DNA from: an uncultured Asticcacaulis sp. | GTDB lineage: Bacteria; Pseudomonadota; Alphaproteobacteria; Caulobacterales; Caulobacteraceae | Assembly (NCBI GenBank): GCA_946482045.1 | Contig: CAMLPZ010000010.1 | Location: 1 to 32,734 of the forward strand | Length of the DNA stretch: 32,734 nucleotides | Reading direction: 5' to 3' | Part shown: positions 1-7,611 of the stretch, piece after piece | Position numbering within the stretch: the first letter of the stretch is position 1 | How the letters are laid out: every line of letters begins with the position of its first letter | The notes under the pieces: generated by a model | The model's input: only the letters and a program-made list of their open reading frames with translations | What the model was told of the DNA's origin: nothing | The model's database searches: none | Position numbers and translations under genes: made by a program

Positions 1-333
1 TCAGTTCGCCATGCGGCTCTTGGGCAGGTAACGGCCGTTCTCGAAACGCTCGAACAGGAGCTTGGCCTGGGGATGCTGCAGGGGCTGGCCTGTCGTATCG
101 ACGCACAGGTTTTCTTCGGACGCATAGGCGACATAGTGCGCGTCACCGCTCACCGCCAGCAGGTGGTAGAAGGGCTGATTCTTGACGGGACGGACCTTTT
201 CCGGAATGGCCTGCCACCACTCTTCGGTATTGGAAAACTCAGGATCGACGTCAAAGACGACGCCACGGAATTCGAACAGGCTGTGCGTCACGACCTGTCC
301 AATGTCGAACTTCGCAGATCTTTGCTCCGGCAT
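1..333 (-). CDS. hspQ: HspQ / YccV-like hemimethylated-DNA-binding family protein
   Basis: The product is about 110 aa. It carries the family core KFDIGQVVTHSLFEFRGVV, then FDVDPEFSNTEEWW, KNQPFYHLLA and a YVAYASEENL segment, covering nearly the whole protein as in alphaproteobacterial HspQ. In E. coli HspQ is a small heat-shock factor that binds hemimethylated oriC DNA and modulates Lon and DnaA stability; here that role is inferred from family only. I chose the ATG at 333 because homologues begin just before this core. An upstream in-frame ATG at 378 would add 15 residues with no family counterpart. The gene is divergent from the Ppx/GppA gene across a 344-bp spacer. Its stop codon sits at the window edge, so downstream context is unseen. 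Confidence 0.9.
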   Translation of the reverse strand: MPEQRSAKFDIGQVVTHSLFEFRGVVFDVDPEFSNTEEWWQAIPEKVRPVKNQPFYHLLAVSGDAHYVAYASEENLCVDTTGQPLQHPQAKLLFERFENGRYLPKSRMAN

Positions 334-677
334 CGCGTGATTCCCATACCTTGTTGGACCACCCGTTTGTAACCCCATCGCCGCCAGGCTTTCAGCGCCT
401 TCTCCCTTTGGTTGTCAATGAACAGCGTTTTTCATTCAAGGCGCTTTATGGTTAATCCCGGCGGGCGAAAAGCCATTTAAGATAACACCTTCGCACCCTC
501 CATAAGGGTTTGACCGACCACATGGAATCACCGGTTGGCATAGCTCCCTCCCCGTCTCTAACCTTTTATTTTGGCGCGCTTTTGTATCCAAAAACCGTTG
601 CACACTTTTCGGAAAGCGCTCACAGTGCCGGGGAAGACGCGCATCGGCGCGTGAAAAATACATAAGGGGTATGAGCC
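334..677. other. Divergent intergenic region between hspQ and the Ppx/GppA gene
   Basis: This 344-bp spacer separates two divergent genes, so it must hold both promoters. I see no convincing complete promoter on either strand. It contains one copy of a dispersed repeat at 590-620, described separately. A short minus-strand frame here has no ribosome-binding site and no recognisable product, so I did not call it. The ribosome-binding site for the rightward gene is AAGGGG at 663-668. Confidence 0.5.
590..620 (+). repeat. Dispersed intergenic repeat, copy 1
   Basis: This 31-bp segment begins AAAAACCG and contains CACTTTTCGGA before ending in GCT. It matches 7071-7101 at 23 of 31 positions, with the ends and the CACTTTTCGGA core conserved. 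Its AAAACCG...CACTTTTCGG layout resembles small palindromic intergenic repeats that are common in alphaproteobacterial genomes. It lies in the leader or promoter zone of the Ppx/GppA gene. The family assignment is by pattern only. Confidence 0.5.
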
Positions 678-1922
678 ATGCAGGCTCCCTCAAAAACCCG
701 CCGGTCCAGGCCGGTGGGCAATTCTTCCGGCGCGGGGCCGGCCAATGGTGCGTCCGGTGAGCGTTCCAGGGGACGGCGTTTCCCGCAATCCCGCGAGCGC
801 CAGGCGCCTGCGGGCGAAGGACAGGTCCTGTACGCGGCGCTCGATCTCGGCACCAATAATTGCCGGCTGATGATCGCCACCCTGCACAATTCGCAGTTCA
901 AGATCGTCGAAGCCTTTTCGCGCATCGTCCGTCTGGGCGAAGGCCTGTCGGCATCGGGCCGGCTGGATGAACGCGCCATGGAACGCGCCCTGCGCGCGCT
1001 GAAAATTTGCGCCGAAAAGATCGAAAAGCGCGGCGTCACGCGCATCCGCGCCGTCGCTACACAGGCCTGCCGCATCGCGCGCAACGGCCGCGACTTCATC
1101 GCGCGCGTCGAGCGGGAAACCGGTCTGCGTCTGACCATCATCTCGCCCGAAGAAGAGGCGCGGCTGTCGGTGATGGGCTGCGCCTCGCTGCTCGACGGCG
1201 AAGGCCTGACCCCCAAGCCGCGCGCGGCCCTGGTCATGGATGTCGGCGGCGGCTCGACCGAGCTGAGTTGGGTCGAACTGGCCGCCACGCCGGGCAAGCG
1301 TACGGATCTCAAGGCCTCACGCATCATGCCGCGCCCGCGCTTCTGGATTTCGCTGCCGGTCGGCGTCGTTACCCTGGCCGAGCGCTTCCCCGAGCCTGAA
1401 AGCGGCGACACCCGCGCCTGGTTCGAACGCATGATCACCGATGTCGTGGAACGGCTTAAGGATTTCAGCGACGCCGACGCGTTTCGCGACGCCTTCGATT
1501 GCGGCGAGGCCTATATCGTCGGGACGTCCGGCGCCATCACATCCCTGGCCGGGATGCACCTGCGCCTCGACCGCTACGACCGTTCACGCGTCGACGGCCT
1601 GTGGATGCAGCAGAGCCAATGCCAGGATGTCATCACCCGCCTGCTCGATCTGGGGCGGTCGGGCCGCGAACTGGAACCCTGCATCGGCCGCGACCGCGCT
1701 GACCTGGTGCTGGCCGGCGCCGCCATACTTGAGGCCGTCCAGCGCCTCTGGCCTTGCCAGAGCCTGAGGGTCGCCGACCGGGGCCTGCGTGAAGGGCTGT
1801 TGCTGTCGATGGCCAGGAAACGCCCGCGCCGCCGCCGGGGGCGTGGCGGTGGAAAATCCAGGCCCGCGGAACAGACAAACAACGGGCAGACACAAAAAAG
1901 GGCGCCCGAAGACGCCCTTTGA
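678..1922 (+). CDS. Ppx/GppA family exopolyphosphatase / pppGpp phosphohydrolase-like protein
   Basis: The product is 414 aa. It has the ASKHA-fold phosphate-1 motif YAALDLGTNNCRLMIA near residue 55. The central segment VRAVATQACRIARN and the glutamate-rich TIISPEEEARLS follow. The phosphate-2 motif VMDVGGGSTELSWVE lies near residue 190, and IVGTSGAITSLAG near 280. These are diagnostic of Ppx/GppA enzymes, which hydrolyse polyphosphate or the pppGpp 5' phosphate. At this length it lacks the extra C-terminal HD domain of the long E. coli proteins, as is usual in alphaproteobacteria. Two tails flank the enzyme: about 50 residues that are basic and Gly/Ser-rich at the N-terminus, and an Arg-rich C-terminus (KRPRRRRGRGGG). 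Start ATG 678 follows AAGGGG with 9-nt spacing. The last codons also encode the terminator of the convergent cyclophilin gene. Polyphosphate versus pppGpp specificity cannot be told from sequence. Confidence 0.88.
   Translation: MQAPSKTRRSRPVGNSSGAGPANGASGERSRGRRFPQSRERQAPAGEGQVLYAALDLGTNNCRLMIATLHNSQFKIVEAFSRIVRLGEGLSASGRLDERAMERALRALKICAEKIEKRGVTRIRAVATQACRIARNGRDFIARVERETGLRLTIISPEEEARLSVMGCASLLDGEGLTPKPRAALVMDVGGGSTELSWVELAATPGKRTDLKASRIMPRPRFWISLPVGVVTLAERFPEPESGDTRAWFERMITDVVERLKDFSDADAFRDAFDCGEAYIVGTSGAITSLAGMHLRLDRYDRSRVDGLWMQQSQCQDVITRLLDLGRSGRELEPCIGRDRADLVLAGAAILEAVQRLWPCQSLRVADRGLREGLLLSMARKRPRRRRGRGGGKSRPAEQTNNGQTQKRAPEDAL
1892..1920 (-). terminator. Intrinsic terminator of the cyclophilin gene, inside the ppx-like coding end
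   Basis: On the minus strand an 8-bp stem (1913-1920 with 1897-1904) closes an 8-nt loop, and the T-run on that strand begins inside the stem (1899-1894). It lies 23 nt past the cyclophilin stop codon and terminates that operon. The same bases encode the last residues of the convergent phosphatase. Confidence 0.8.
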
Positions 1923-1942
1923 CCGCCTGAAGTACGACCGCC

Positions 1943-2824
1943 TTACGAAGCGGGCGCTGTCGGCTTGGAAGCAGCGGTTGTCGTCGCCGGCGGCATATCG
2001 GTGCGCTTGACCGGCACGGTGACGTCGCAAGGCGAGAAGTTGGTGCCCAGCTCCTTGATCTTGGCGTCAACCACCGCCTGGAACTGCGGCGAATTGGTAT
2101 CCATGATCTCGATCTTGGGGCGTTCGGCTTCGGGGATGTCGGCTAGCACGCGCACCTTGGTCATCTTATCCGGATTGATCGCCGGTTCGCCGATCTTGAT
2201 CTTGCGCACCACGTCGAGGCCGCTGACGACGGTGCCGAACGCGGTATAGCGCTTTTCCAGCACGTCATTGGCGCCGCGCATCAGGAAGAACTGACTGTTG
2301 CCCGAGTCGGGCGAGTTGTCGCGCGCCATGCCCAGCACGCCTTGACAATACAGACCCCAGGCCTGAGTCTTGCCGTCGATGGTGATGGCGGCCAGTTCCG
2401 GCACCTGGCTCTGGACCGGCATGGCGCCAAGATAGCCGATTTCGCTGCCGCCCTGGCGCTGCACGACCTTCATGGGGAAACTGGTGTCCTTGCGGACCGT
2501 GAATTCGCCTTTCAGGTCGGGAAGCGTCGAGCCCCCCTGCCCTGTGCCTTGCGGGTCGCCGGTCTGCGCCATGAAATCTTCGATGACGCGGTGGAAAATG
2601 ATGCCGTCATAGAAGCCCTGGCGCGCCAGGGTCCGCATGCGTTCAGCGTGGGCCGGCGCCAGCTGGGGATACATTTCGACGACGACCTGCCCCTTGGTGG
2701 TGTCGATGACGAGGGTATTCTGCGCGTCAAGTTCGCGATATCCGGGGTCGAGCGCCATCGCCGATGTCGACGCCAGCAAGGCCGCAATTGCCCCCAAGAC
2801 AGCCTTTGTTTTCACCCCTGACAT
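1943..2824 (-). CDS. Exported cyclophilin-type peptidyl-prolyl cis-trans isomerase
   Basis: The product is about 293 aa. A signal peptide (MSGVKTKAVLGAIAALLAS, ending SAMA) precedes the cyclophilin domain. That domain shows TTKGQVVVEMYPQLAPAHAERM, then the catalytic GFYDGIIFHRVIEDFMAQTGDPQGTGQGG, where FHRV and the Q/G-rich loop are the active-site signature. Later come MARDNSPDSGNSQFFLM and TAFGTVVSGLDVV. It should catalyse proline isomerisation of exported proteins in the periplasm. The C-terminal 70 residues (from about IEIMDTNSPQFQ) extend past the cyclophilin fold and end in an Ala/Thr/Pro tail. ATG 2824 is preferred over the TTG six bases upstream because it follows AAAGGGA and gives a clean signal peptide. 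It starts 7 bp after the coaD stop, so the two are likely cotranscribed. Confidence 0.9.
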   Translation of the reverse strand: MSGVKTKAVLGAIAALLASTSAMALDPGYRELDAQNTLVIDTTKGQVVVEMYPQLAPAHAERMRTLARQGFYDGIIFHRVIEDFMAQTGDPQGTGQGGSTLPDLKGEFTVRKDTSFPMKVVQRQGGSEIGYLGAMPVQSQVPELAAITIDGKTQAWGLYCQGVLGMARDNSPDSGNSQFFLMRGANDVLEKRYTAFGTVVSGLDVVRKIKIGEPAINPDKMTKVRVLADIPEAERPKIEIMDTNSPQFQAVVDAKIKELGTNFSPCDVTVPVKRTDMPPATTTAASKPTAPAS

Positions 2825-2831
2825 AAACAAT

Positions 2832-3314
2832 CTATCCCTTTACCTTAGCCAACAGGCGTTCCGCCACGCTGGGCGCCACAAACGGCGCGATACTGCCGCC
2901 CAATTGGGCTATTTCTTTGACCAAACGCGATGCTACGGCCTGATGGCGCGGATCGGCCATCAGAAACACGGTCTCAATCTCACGATTAAGCTGTTGGTTC
3001 ATCGCTGTCATCTGAAATTCGTACTCGAAGTCGGCGACGGCGCGCAATCCGCGGATGATGACCGTCGCGCCGACCTCCTGGGCGAAGTGGATCAGCAGGC
3101 TTTCGAACGGAATGACCTCGACGCGGCTGCCGTGGCGCGCGACCTGCTCCCTGATCATCTCGACCCGTTCATCGAGCGTGAAGGTTGGCCCTTTGCCGAT
3201 ATTTTTGGCGACGCCGATGACCAGCTTGTCGACCAGTTTGACGGCGCGCTCGATGATATCGCTGTGGCCATTGGTGACGGGATCGAACGTCCCTGGATAG
3301 AGCCCAATCCGCAT
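2832..3314 (-). CDS. coaD: Phosphopantetheine adenylyltransferase
   Basis: CoaD transfers AMP from ATP to 4'-phosphopantetheine, giving dephospho-CoA, the fourth step of CoA synthesis in the cytoplasm. The 160-aa length is standard. Residues 5-20 read LYPGTFDPVTNGHSDI, holding the nucleotidyltransferase T/HxGH motif (TNGH, residues 14-17). VIIRGLRAVADFEYEFQMTAMNQQL and the C-terminal PSVAERL are also typical. The start ATG follows AAGGAA at about 9 nt. It lies 24 bp after gyrA and 7 bp before the cyclophilin gene, so it belongs to the ssb-gyrA-coaD-cyclophilin run. Confidence 0.97.
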   Translation of the reverse strand: MRIGLYPGTFDPVTNGHSDIIERAVKLVDKLVIGVAKNIGKGPTFTLDERVEMIREQVARHGSRVEVIPFESLLIHFAQEVGATVIIRGLRAVADFEYEFQMTAMNQQLNREIETVFLMADPRHQAVASRLVKEIAQLGGSIAPFVAPSVAERLLAKVKG

Positions 3315-3338
3315 TCCGTCTGGTTCCTTGTGTTAAGG

Positions 3339-6134
3339 TCAGCCCTGATCGCTGAGCGAGGGCGCCTCAGCGTCGTCTTCGGCGCTTTCGACAATCCGCT
3401 CAACCGACACGACCTTGCCGCCGCCCGACGTCCGGAAGATGGTCACGCCCTGGGTGTTGCGGCCGGCAATCCGCACGGTGGCGACATTGGTGCGGATCAA
3501 CTGGCCCGTATCGGTCACCAGCAGCAGGCCGTTGCCCGCCTCGATCGGGAAGGACGCAACCAGCTTGCCGCCGCGCTTCGACAGGTCGATGGCGACAATG
3601 CCCTGCCCCCCACGCCCGGTGCGGCGATAGTCGTACGAAGACGTCCGCTTGCCAAAGCCTGTATCGGCGACCGTCAGGATGAACTCCTCGGCGGCGGCCA
3701 GTTCGTTGAAGCGTTCTTCGCTCAGGGCCACGGCTTCGGAGGCGTCTTCGCCCTCCTCTTCCACTGGCTCTGGCGCGGCCGCCCCCTCTTCGCTTTCACC
3801 GCTCATGGCGGCGCGGCGGCGCGAGGCTTCCTTGAGATAGGCGGCGCGTTCGGCGGGTGAGGCATCGACGCGGCGCAGGATAGCCATGGAGATAACAGTG
3901 TCGTCGCCGTTCAGGCGGACGCCGCGCACGCCGGTCGAGTCGCGGCCCTTGAAGACGCGAACTTCATCAACGGCGAAGCGGATCGAACGCCCGGCGCCGG
4001 TCGACAGCAGCACGTCCTGGTCTTCGGTACAGATGGCCACACCGACGATCGCGTCGCCATCTTCCAATTTCATGGCGATCTTGCCGGCGCGGTTGACGTT
4101 GACGAAATCGCTCAGCTTGTTGCGGCGGATGTCGCCGGACCGGGTGGCGAAGATGATGTCCTGGCGTTCCCACGACGCTTCATCCTCGGGCAGGGCCAGG
4201 ATGTTGGTGATGGTCTCGCCGCTGTCGAGCGGCAGCAGGTTGACGAAGGCCTTGCCCTTGGACTGTGGATTGCCAAGCGGCAGACGCCAGACCTTGAGCT
4301 TATAGGCCTTGCCCGTCGACGAGAAGAACAGCATCGGCTGATGCGTCGTCGCCGAATAAACGCCGGTGATGGCGTCCTCGTCCTTCATCGCCATGCCAGA
4401 CCGGCCCTTGCCACCGCGATGCTGCTCGCGGTAGGCGGCCAGCGCCGTACGCTTGACGTAGCCCGAATGCGTCACGGTGACGACCATGTCCTCGCGCGGG
4501 ATCAGGTCCTCGTCCTCGATATCGCCTTCGCTGTCGAGAATAGCTGTGCGACGCGGGACAGCGAATGCCGCCTTCACGTCGATCAGTTCCTGGCGGACGA
4601 TGCCGAGGATGCGTTCCCGCGAGCCGAGGATTTCGAGGTATTCGGCGATCGCCGCCGCCAGGGCCTTGATCTCGTCGCCGATTTCATCGCGGCCAAGACC
4701 GGTCAGGCGCGACAGGGTCAGGGCCAGGATAGCGCGCGCCTGTTCGTCAGTCAGGCGGACATCGCCGCCGTCCAGAACGATCGAGCGCGGGTCGGCGATG
4801 AGCGCGATCATCGGCGCCATGTCCCCCGACGGCCAGGTGCGCGCCGTCAAGCGTTCGCGCGCTTCGGTCGGGTCGGCCGACGAGCGGATGATGTGGATCA
4901 CTTCGTCGATATTGGCCACCGCGATCGACAGGCCGACCAGGGTATGGCCGCGGTCGCGCGCCTTGTTGAGCTCAAAGCGGATGCGGCGGACGACGACCTC
5001 TTCGCGGAACTCCAGGAAGATGTCGAGCAGCTTACGCAGGCCCATCTGCTGCGGGCGGCCGTGGTTGAGCGCCAGCATGTTGACGCCGAAGCTCGATTGC
5101 AGCGCCGTGAAACGATAAAGCTGGTTCAGCAGGACGTCGCCCGACGCGTCGCGGCGCAGCTCGATGACGATGCGCATGCCGTGACGGTCGCTTTCGTCGC
5201 GGACGTCGCTGATGCCCTCGATGCGCTTGTCGCGCACCAGTTCGGCGATGTGCTCGATCAGGGCCGCCTTGTTCACCTGATACGGGATCTCGGTGACGAC
5301 GATGGCCTCACGGTCCTTGCGGATCGTTTCGACGCTGGCCTTGCCGCGCGTCACCACCGAACCGCGTCCGGTCAGAAGCGCCTGGCGCGCGCCCGAACGG
5401 CCAAGGATTTCCCCACCGGTCGGATAGTCCGGGCCCGGCACGATATCGAGCAGTTCCTCGAGCGTGATGGCCGGATTATCGAGCATGGCCACGCAGGCGT
5501 CGATGACTTCGCCCAGGTTATGCGGCGGGATGTTGGTCGCCATGCCTACGGCGATGCCGCCGGCGCCGTTGACCAGAAGGTTCGGAATCCGCGTCGGCAG
5601 GACGGTCGGTTCTTCTTCCTTGCCGTCATAGTTCGGCTGGAAGTCGACCGTGTCCTTGTCGATATCCGCAAGGATCGACATGGCCGGCTTGGCCAGGCGG
5701 CATTCGGTATAACGCATGGCCGCGGGCTGATCGCCGTCGACCGAGCCGAAATTGCCCTGACCGTCGACCAGGACCAGGCCCATCGAGAAGGGTTGGGCCA
5801 TGCGGACCAGGGCCATGTAAATGGCCGAGTCGCCGTGCGGGTGCAGCCGGCCCATGACGTCACCGACCGGGCGGGCGCACTTCACATAGGACTTTTCCGG
5901 CGTATAGCCCGAGGCCTGCATCATATAGAGGATGCGGCGGTGGACGGGCTTCAGGCCATCGCGCGCATCCGGCAGGGCACGCGAGACAATGACGCTCATG
6001 GCGTAATCGAGATAGGAGCGCTTGAGCTCATCCTCGATGGTGACGGAGCCGATGCCCGGCGGCAGGGCCCCACCCGCACCTTCGTACGGATTGAGGTCGC
6101 CACCCAGATTATCGCCGTTGTCGTTATCGCTCAT
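3339..6134 (-). CDS. gyrA: DNA gyrase subunit A
   Basis: GyrA is the breakage-reunion subunit of gyrase, which introduces negative supercoils together with GyrB. The 931-aa product has the N-terminal [31 protein letters not shown], and the catalytic tyrosine in AAMRYTE is Tyr142. The quinolone-determining region reads [14 protein letters not shown]: Ser103 aligns with E. coli Ser83, but the position of E. coli Asp87 is Met107. The GyrA-box of the wrapping domain is present as QHRGGKG near residue 568. An acidic insertion rich in Glu and Ala (about residues 778-815, [20 protein letters not shown]) splits the C-terminal propeller. An N-terminal Asn/Asp/Gly-rich tail of about 30 residues precedes the conserved part. 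The gene starts 54 bp after ssb and is probably transcribed with it. The Shine-Dalgarno sequence is weak. Confidence 0.98.
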   Translation of the reverse strand: MSDNDNGDNLGGDLNPYEGAGGALPPGIGSVTIEDELKRSYLDYAMSVIVSRALPDARDGLKPVHRRILYMMQASGYTPEKSYVKCARPVGDVMGRLHPHGDSAIYMALVRMAQPFSMGLVLVDGQGNFGSVDGDQPAAMRYTECRLAKPAMSILADIDKDTVDFQPNYDGKEEEPTVLPTRIPNLLVNGAGGIAVGMATNIPPHNLGEVIDACVAMLDNPAITLEELLDIVPGPDYPTGGEILGRSGARQALLTGRGSVVTRGKASVETIRKDREAIVVTEIPYQVNKAALIEHIAELVRDKRIEGISDVRDESDRHGMRIVIELRRDASGDVLLNQLYRFTALQSSFGVNMLALNHGRPQQMGLRKLLDIFLEFREEVVVRRIRFELNKARDRGHTLVGLSIAVANIDEVIHIIRSSADPTEARERLTARTWPSGDMAPMIALIADPRSIVLDGGDVRLTDEQARAILALTLSRLTGLGRDEIGDEIKALAAAIAEYLEILGSRERILGIVRQELIDVKAAFAVPRRTAILDSEGDIEDEDLIPREDMVVTVTHSGYVKRTALAAYREQHRGGKGRSGMAMKDEDAITGVYSATTHQPMLFFSSTGKAYKLKVWRLPLGNPQSKGKAFVNLLPLDSGETITNILALPEDEASWERQDIIFATRSGDIRRNKLSDFVNVNRAGKIAMKLEDGDAIVGVAICTEDQDVLLSTGAGRSIRFAVDEVRVFKGRDSTGVRGVRLNGDDTVISMAILRRVDASPAERAAYLKEASRRRAAMSGESEEGAAAPEPVEEEGEDASEAVALSEERFNELAAAEEFILTVADTGFGKRTSSYDYRRTGRGGQGIVAIDLSKRGGKLVASFPIEAGNGLLLVTDTGQLIRTNVATVRIAGRNTQGVTIFRTSGGGKVVSVERIVESAEDDAEAPSLSDQG

Positions 6135-6188
6135 GAATCAATGTCTTGCTGTTGGTACTTAATTTACTGCATCTAGCCTGATTAAAGC

Positions 6189-6692
6189 CTAGAACGGGAT
6201 CTCGTCGTCGAGATCGAAGTTCTGGGCCGGCTGCTTGGACTGCTGCTTCGGACCCGCCGATGCCGGGGCGCCACCGCCGCCGTAGCTATCTTCATAGTCA
6301 TTGTAGCCACCGCCACCGGACGAAGCGCCGCCGCCCTCACCACGGCCGCCAAGCAGGGTCAGATTGCCGTTAAAGCGCTGCAGGACGATTTCGGTCGTGT
6401 ACTTTTCCTGGCCTTGCTGATCGGTCCACTTACGGGTCTGAAGCGAGCCCTCGAGATAGACGGTCGAGCCTTTGCGCAGATACTGCTCGGCGATCTTGGC
6501 CAGGTTGTCATTGAAGATGACGACGCGGTGCCACTCGGTTTTTTCCTTGCGCTCGCCCGTCATCTTGTCGCGCCACTGTTCGGAGGTGGCGACGGTGAGG
6601 TTGGCGACGCGCTCACCGGAATTCAGTGTACGGATTTCCGGGTCCTTGCCCAGATTGCCGATGATAATGACCTTGTTGACGCTTCCCGCCAT
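6189..6692 (-). CDS. ssb: Single-stranded DNA-binding protein
   Basis: SSB coats single-stranded DNA during replication, recombination and repair. The 167-aa product has the OB-fold in its first 115 residues ([71 protein letters not shown]). A Gly/Ser-rich, Gln-rich linker follows, and the acidic tip DLDDEIPF is where partner proteins dock. I set the start at the ATG at 6692 (MAGSVNKV), which follows AAAGG at about 8 nt. The longer frame to 6800 adds 36 residues foreign to the family. An SOS-type promoter lies about 185 bp upstream, and gyrA follows 54 bp downstream. Confidence 0.97.
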   Translation of the reverse strand: MAGSVNKVIIIGNLGKDPEIRTLNSGERVANLTVATSEQWRDKMTGERKEKTEWHRVVIFNDNLAKIAEQYLRKGSTVYLEGSLQTRKWTDQQGQEKYTTEIVLQRFNGNLTLLGGRGEGGGASSGGGGYNDYEDSYGGGGAPASAGPKQQSKQPAQNFDLDDEIPF

Positions 6693-6876
6693 GAATACTG
6701 CCTTTCTGACTGCCGGCCGCGCAGGCGCAAAATGGCGCGCAGCCCCGACTCGTTGATGTGACTTTAGAGACTTCCTTGCCTGAATCCAAGCCTTACGCAC
6801 CCCGACAGGGGGCGCGGCGTTAACGATTCCTGTTAATCAACGGCACGAAGGCCCAAGACAATGGATCAAGCCGAAT

Positions 6877-6891
6877 GTTCCCGACTTGTTC
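6877..6891 (-). promoter_or_regulatory. LexA (SOS) box, GTTC-N7-GTTC
   Basis: A perfect direct repeat GTTC-CCGACTT-GTTC is present, which is the LexA operator form established for Alphaproteobacteria, including Caulobacter. It sits just downstream of the -10 element of the predicted ssb promoter, over the expected transcription start. LexA binding there would block initiation, and DNA damage would induce ssb (and possibly gyrA by read-through). Confidence 0.8.
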
Positions 6892-6895
6892 TCAT

Positions 6896-6924
6896 CATAT
6901 AGTCCACATGCAGCGGTTAGGCAA
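6896..6924 (-). promoter_or_regulatory. Predicted sigma-70-type promoter of ssb
   Basis: On the minus strand a -35-like TTGCCT (6924-6919) and a -10-like TATATG (6901-6896) are separated by exactly 17 bp. Transcription would start over the adjacent SOS box and leave a leader of about 195 nt before ssb. The hexamers are imperfect; the spacing and the operator placement support the call. Confidence 0.6.
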
Positions 6925-6931
6925 ACCCCTT

Positions 6932-6978
6932 ACGCCGAACTGTGCTCCGTTTCAATGAAACGCAGCACAGTTCGGTGT
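6932..6978. repeat. Long near-perfect palindrome upstream of the ssb promoter
   Basis: The dyad has arms CCGAACTGTGCT and AGCACAGTTCGG around inner arms CGTTTC/GAAACG and an AAT centre, with a single C/C mismatch at 6947/6963. A few outer bases also pair. It lies between the lipoprotein gene and the ssb -35 element. No T-run follows on either strand, so it is not a canonical intrinsic terminator. A rho-independent-like 3' end, a protein-binding operator or a mobile repeat unit all remain possible. Confidence 0.6.
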
Positions 6979-7016
6979 CATTAGTGGTCGCATGCTTGTT
7001 TTGTCGCGATATTTAT

Positions 7017-7054
7017 GGCGAAAACCCCAGAAACGCTTCTTGGCACTTTTCGCC
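7017..7054. repeat. Palindromic intergenic repeat module with GGCGAAAA/TTTTCGCC arms
   Basis: Perfect 8-bp terminal arms (7017-7024 and 7047-7054) surround a centre containing AGAA-ACGC-TTCT. The right half shares CACTTTTCG with the neighbouring module and with the repeat at 590-620. It probably belongs to the same dispersed palindromic family. Confidence 0.5.
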
Positions 7055-7067
7055 ATATCGCTCTGGC

Positions 7068-7102
7068 CCGAAAAACCGGTTTCCACTTTTCGGAGCATGC
7101 TC
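7068..7102. repeat. Dispersed intergenic repeat, copy 2, abutting a stop codon
   Basis: CCGAAAA (7068-7074) pairs with TTTTCGG (7087-7093), followed by the perfect palindrome GAGCATGCTC (7093-7102). The stretch 7071-7101 matches 590-620 at 23 of 31 bases. It overlaps the first base of the stop codon of the minus-strand lipoprotein gene, so it is the first thing transcribed past that gene and may form its 3' hairpin. Confidence 0.55.
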
Positions 7103-7581
7103 TATTGGCCGGGGGTTACAACCTTGCCGTCGGCGTTCTTTTGCGGCAAGTCCTTGGGCACTTCGACCGTGTGGGGCTCGTTGCCGCGCGGCTCCTCGAC
7201 AACGATGGCACCCGGCTGGACCAGCTTATTGCCGGCCTTGACCAACAGCGTCATGCGCATGCCCTCATACTTGGGCGCCATTTCCACGGTCGTATTGTTC
7301 ACGAACAGGAAACTGCCGTTATAGGCGCCTTCGGTGATCGGGCCGGCGGTGCCGGTCACGCGCATATTGGTGCGGACGGTGAACAGCTCGACCGCGCATT
7401 TTTCGATCGACGGCACGTTGCGCGCGACAGGATTGAACTTCGGCTCCTTGGCGCCCGGCGGGTGGCCGATGAAGTAGCAGACATCGTCGGCCGCAGGCGC
7501 CTTCAGCTCCTTTTCACAGCCCGTCAGGACCGCAGCGGCCGTACCCAGGCTTCCCAGAACCAGTGCTTTTACGATGCGCAT
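7102..7581 (-). CDS. Predicted lipoprotein of unknown function
   Basis: The product is 159 aa. A hydrophobic signal peptide (MRIVKALVLGSLGTAAAV) ends in a lipobox LTGC (residues 19-22), so the mature protein should be lipid-anchored at Cys22. The mature part has three cysteines in total, including Cys in DDVCYFIGHPPG and IEKCAVELFTVR, and no domain I recognise. The C-terminus is rich in Pro, Lys and Val. It lies 30 bp downstream of another membrane protein gene on the same strand, and the two are probably cotranscribed. Function is not known. Confidence 0.75.
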   Translation of the reverse strand: MRIVKALVLGSLGTAAAVLTGCEKELKAPAADDVCYFIGHPPGAKEPKFNPVARNVPSIEKCAVELFTVRTNMRVTGTAGPITEGAYNGSFLFVNNTTVEMAPKYEGMRMTLLVKAGNKLVQPGAIVVEEPRGNEPHTVEVPKDLPQKNADGKVVTPGQ

Positions 7582-7611
7582 GCCAGCCTCCCGATCTATT
7601 ATTCAGTGTCC

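Larger units (their letters stand above)
6693..7101. other. 409-bp intergenic region upstream of ssb
   Basis: No gene is supported in this gap. Going left to right, it holds about 180 bp of ssb leader and an SOS box at 6877-6891. A minus-strand promoter follows at 6896-6924, then a long palindrome at 6932-6978. Last come two palindromic repeat modules (7017-7054 and 7068-7102) that abut the stop codon of the next gene. Each is listed separately. Confidence 0.6.

Noticed and set aside
620..1438. A 272-codon minus-strand frame opposite the Ppx/GppA gene
   Set aside because: It is low-complexity Arg/Ser-rich, without motifs, and fully covered by the phosphatase.
4341..6176. A 611-codon plus-strand frame opposite gyrA, and a 407-codon frame at 2637-3860
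   Set aside because: Both lie antisense to strongly recognised genes (gyrA, coaD, cyclophilin), have no family features and reflect codon bias in GC-rich DNA.
6816..6840. A CtrA site in the ssb leader (TTAA-N9-TTAA)
   Set aside because: The spacing is wrong for CtrA.
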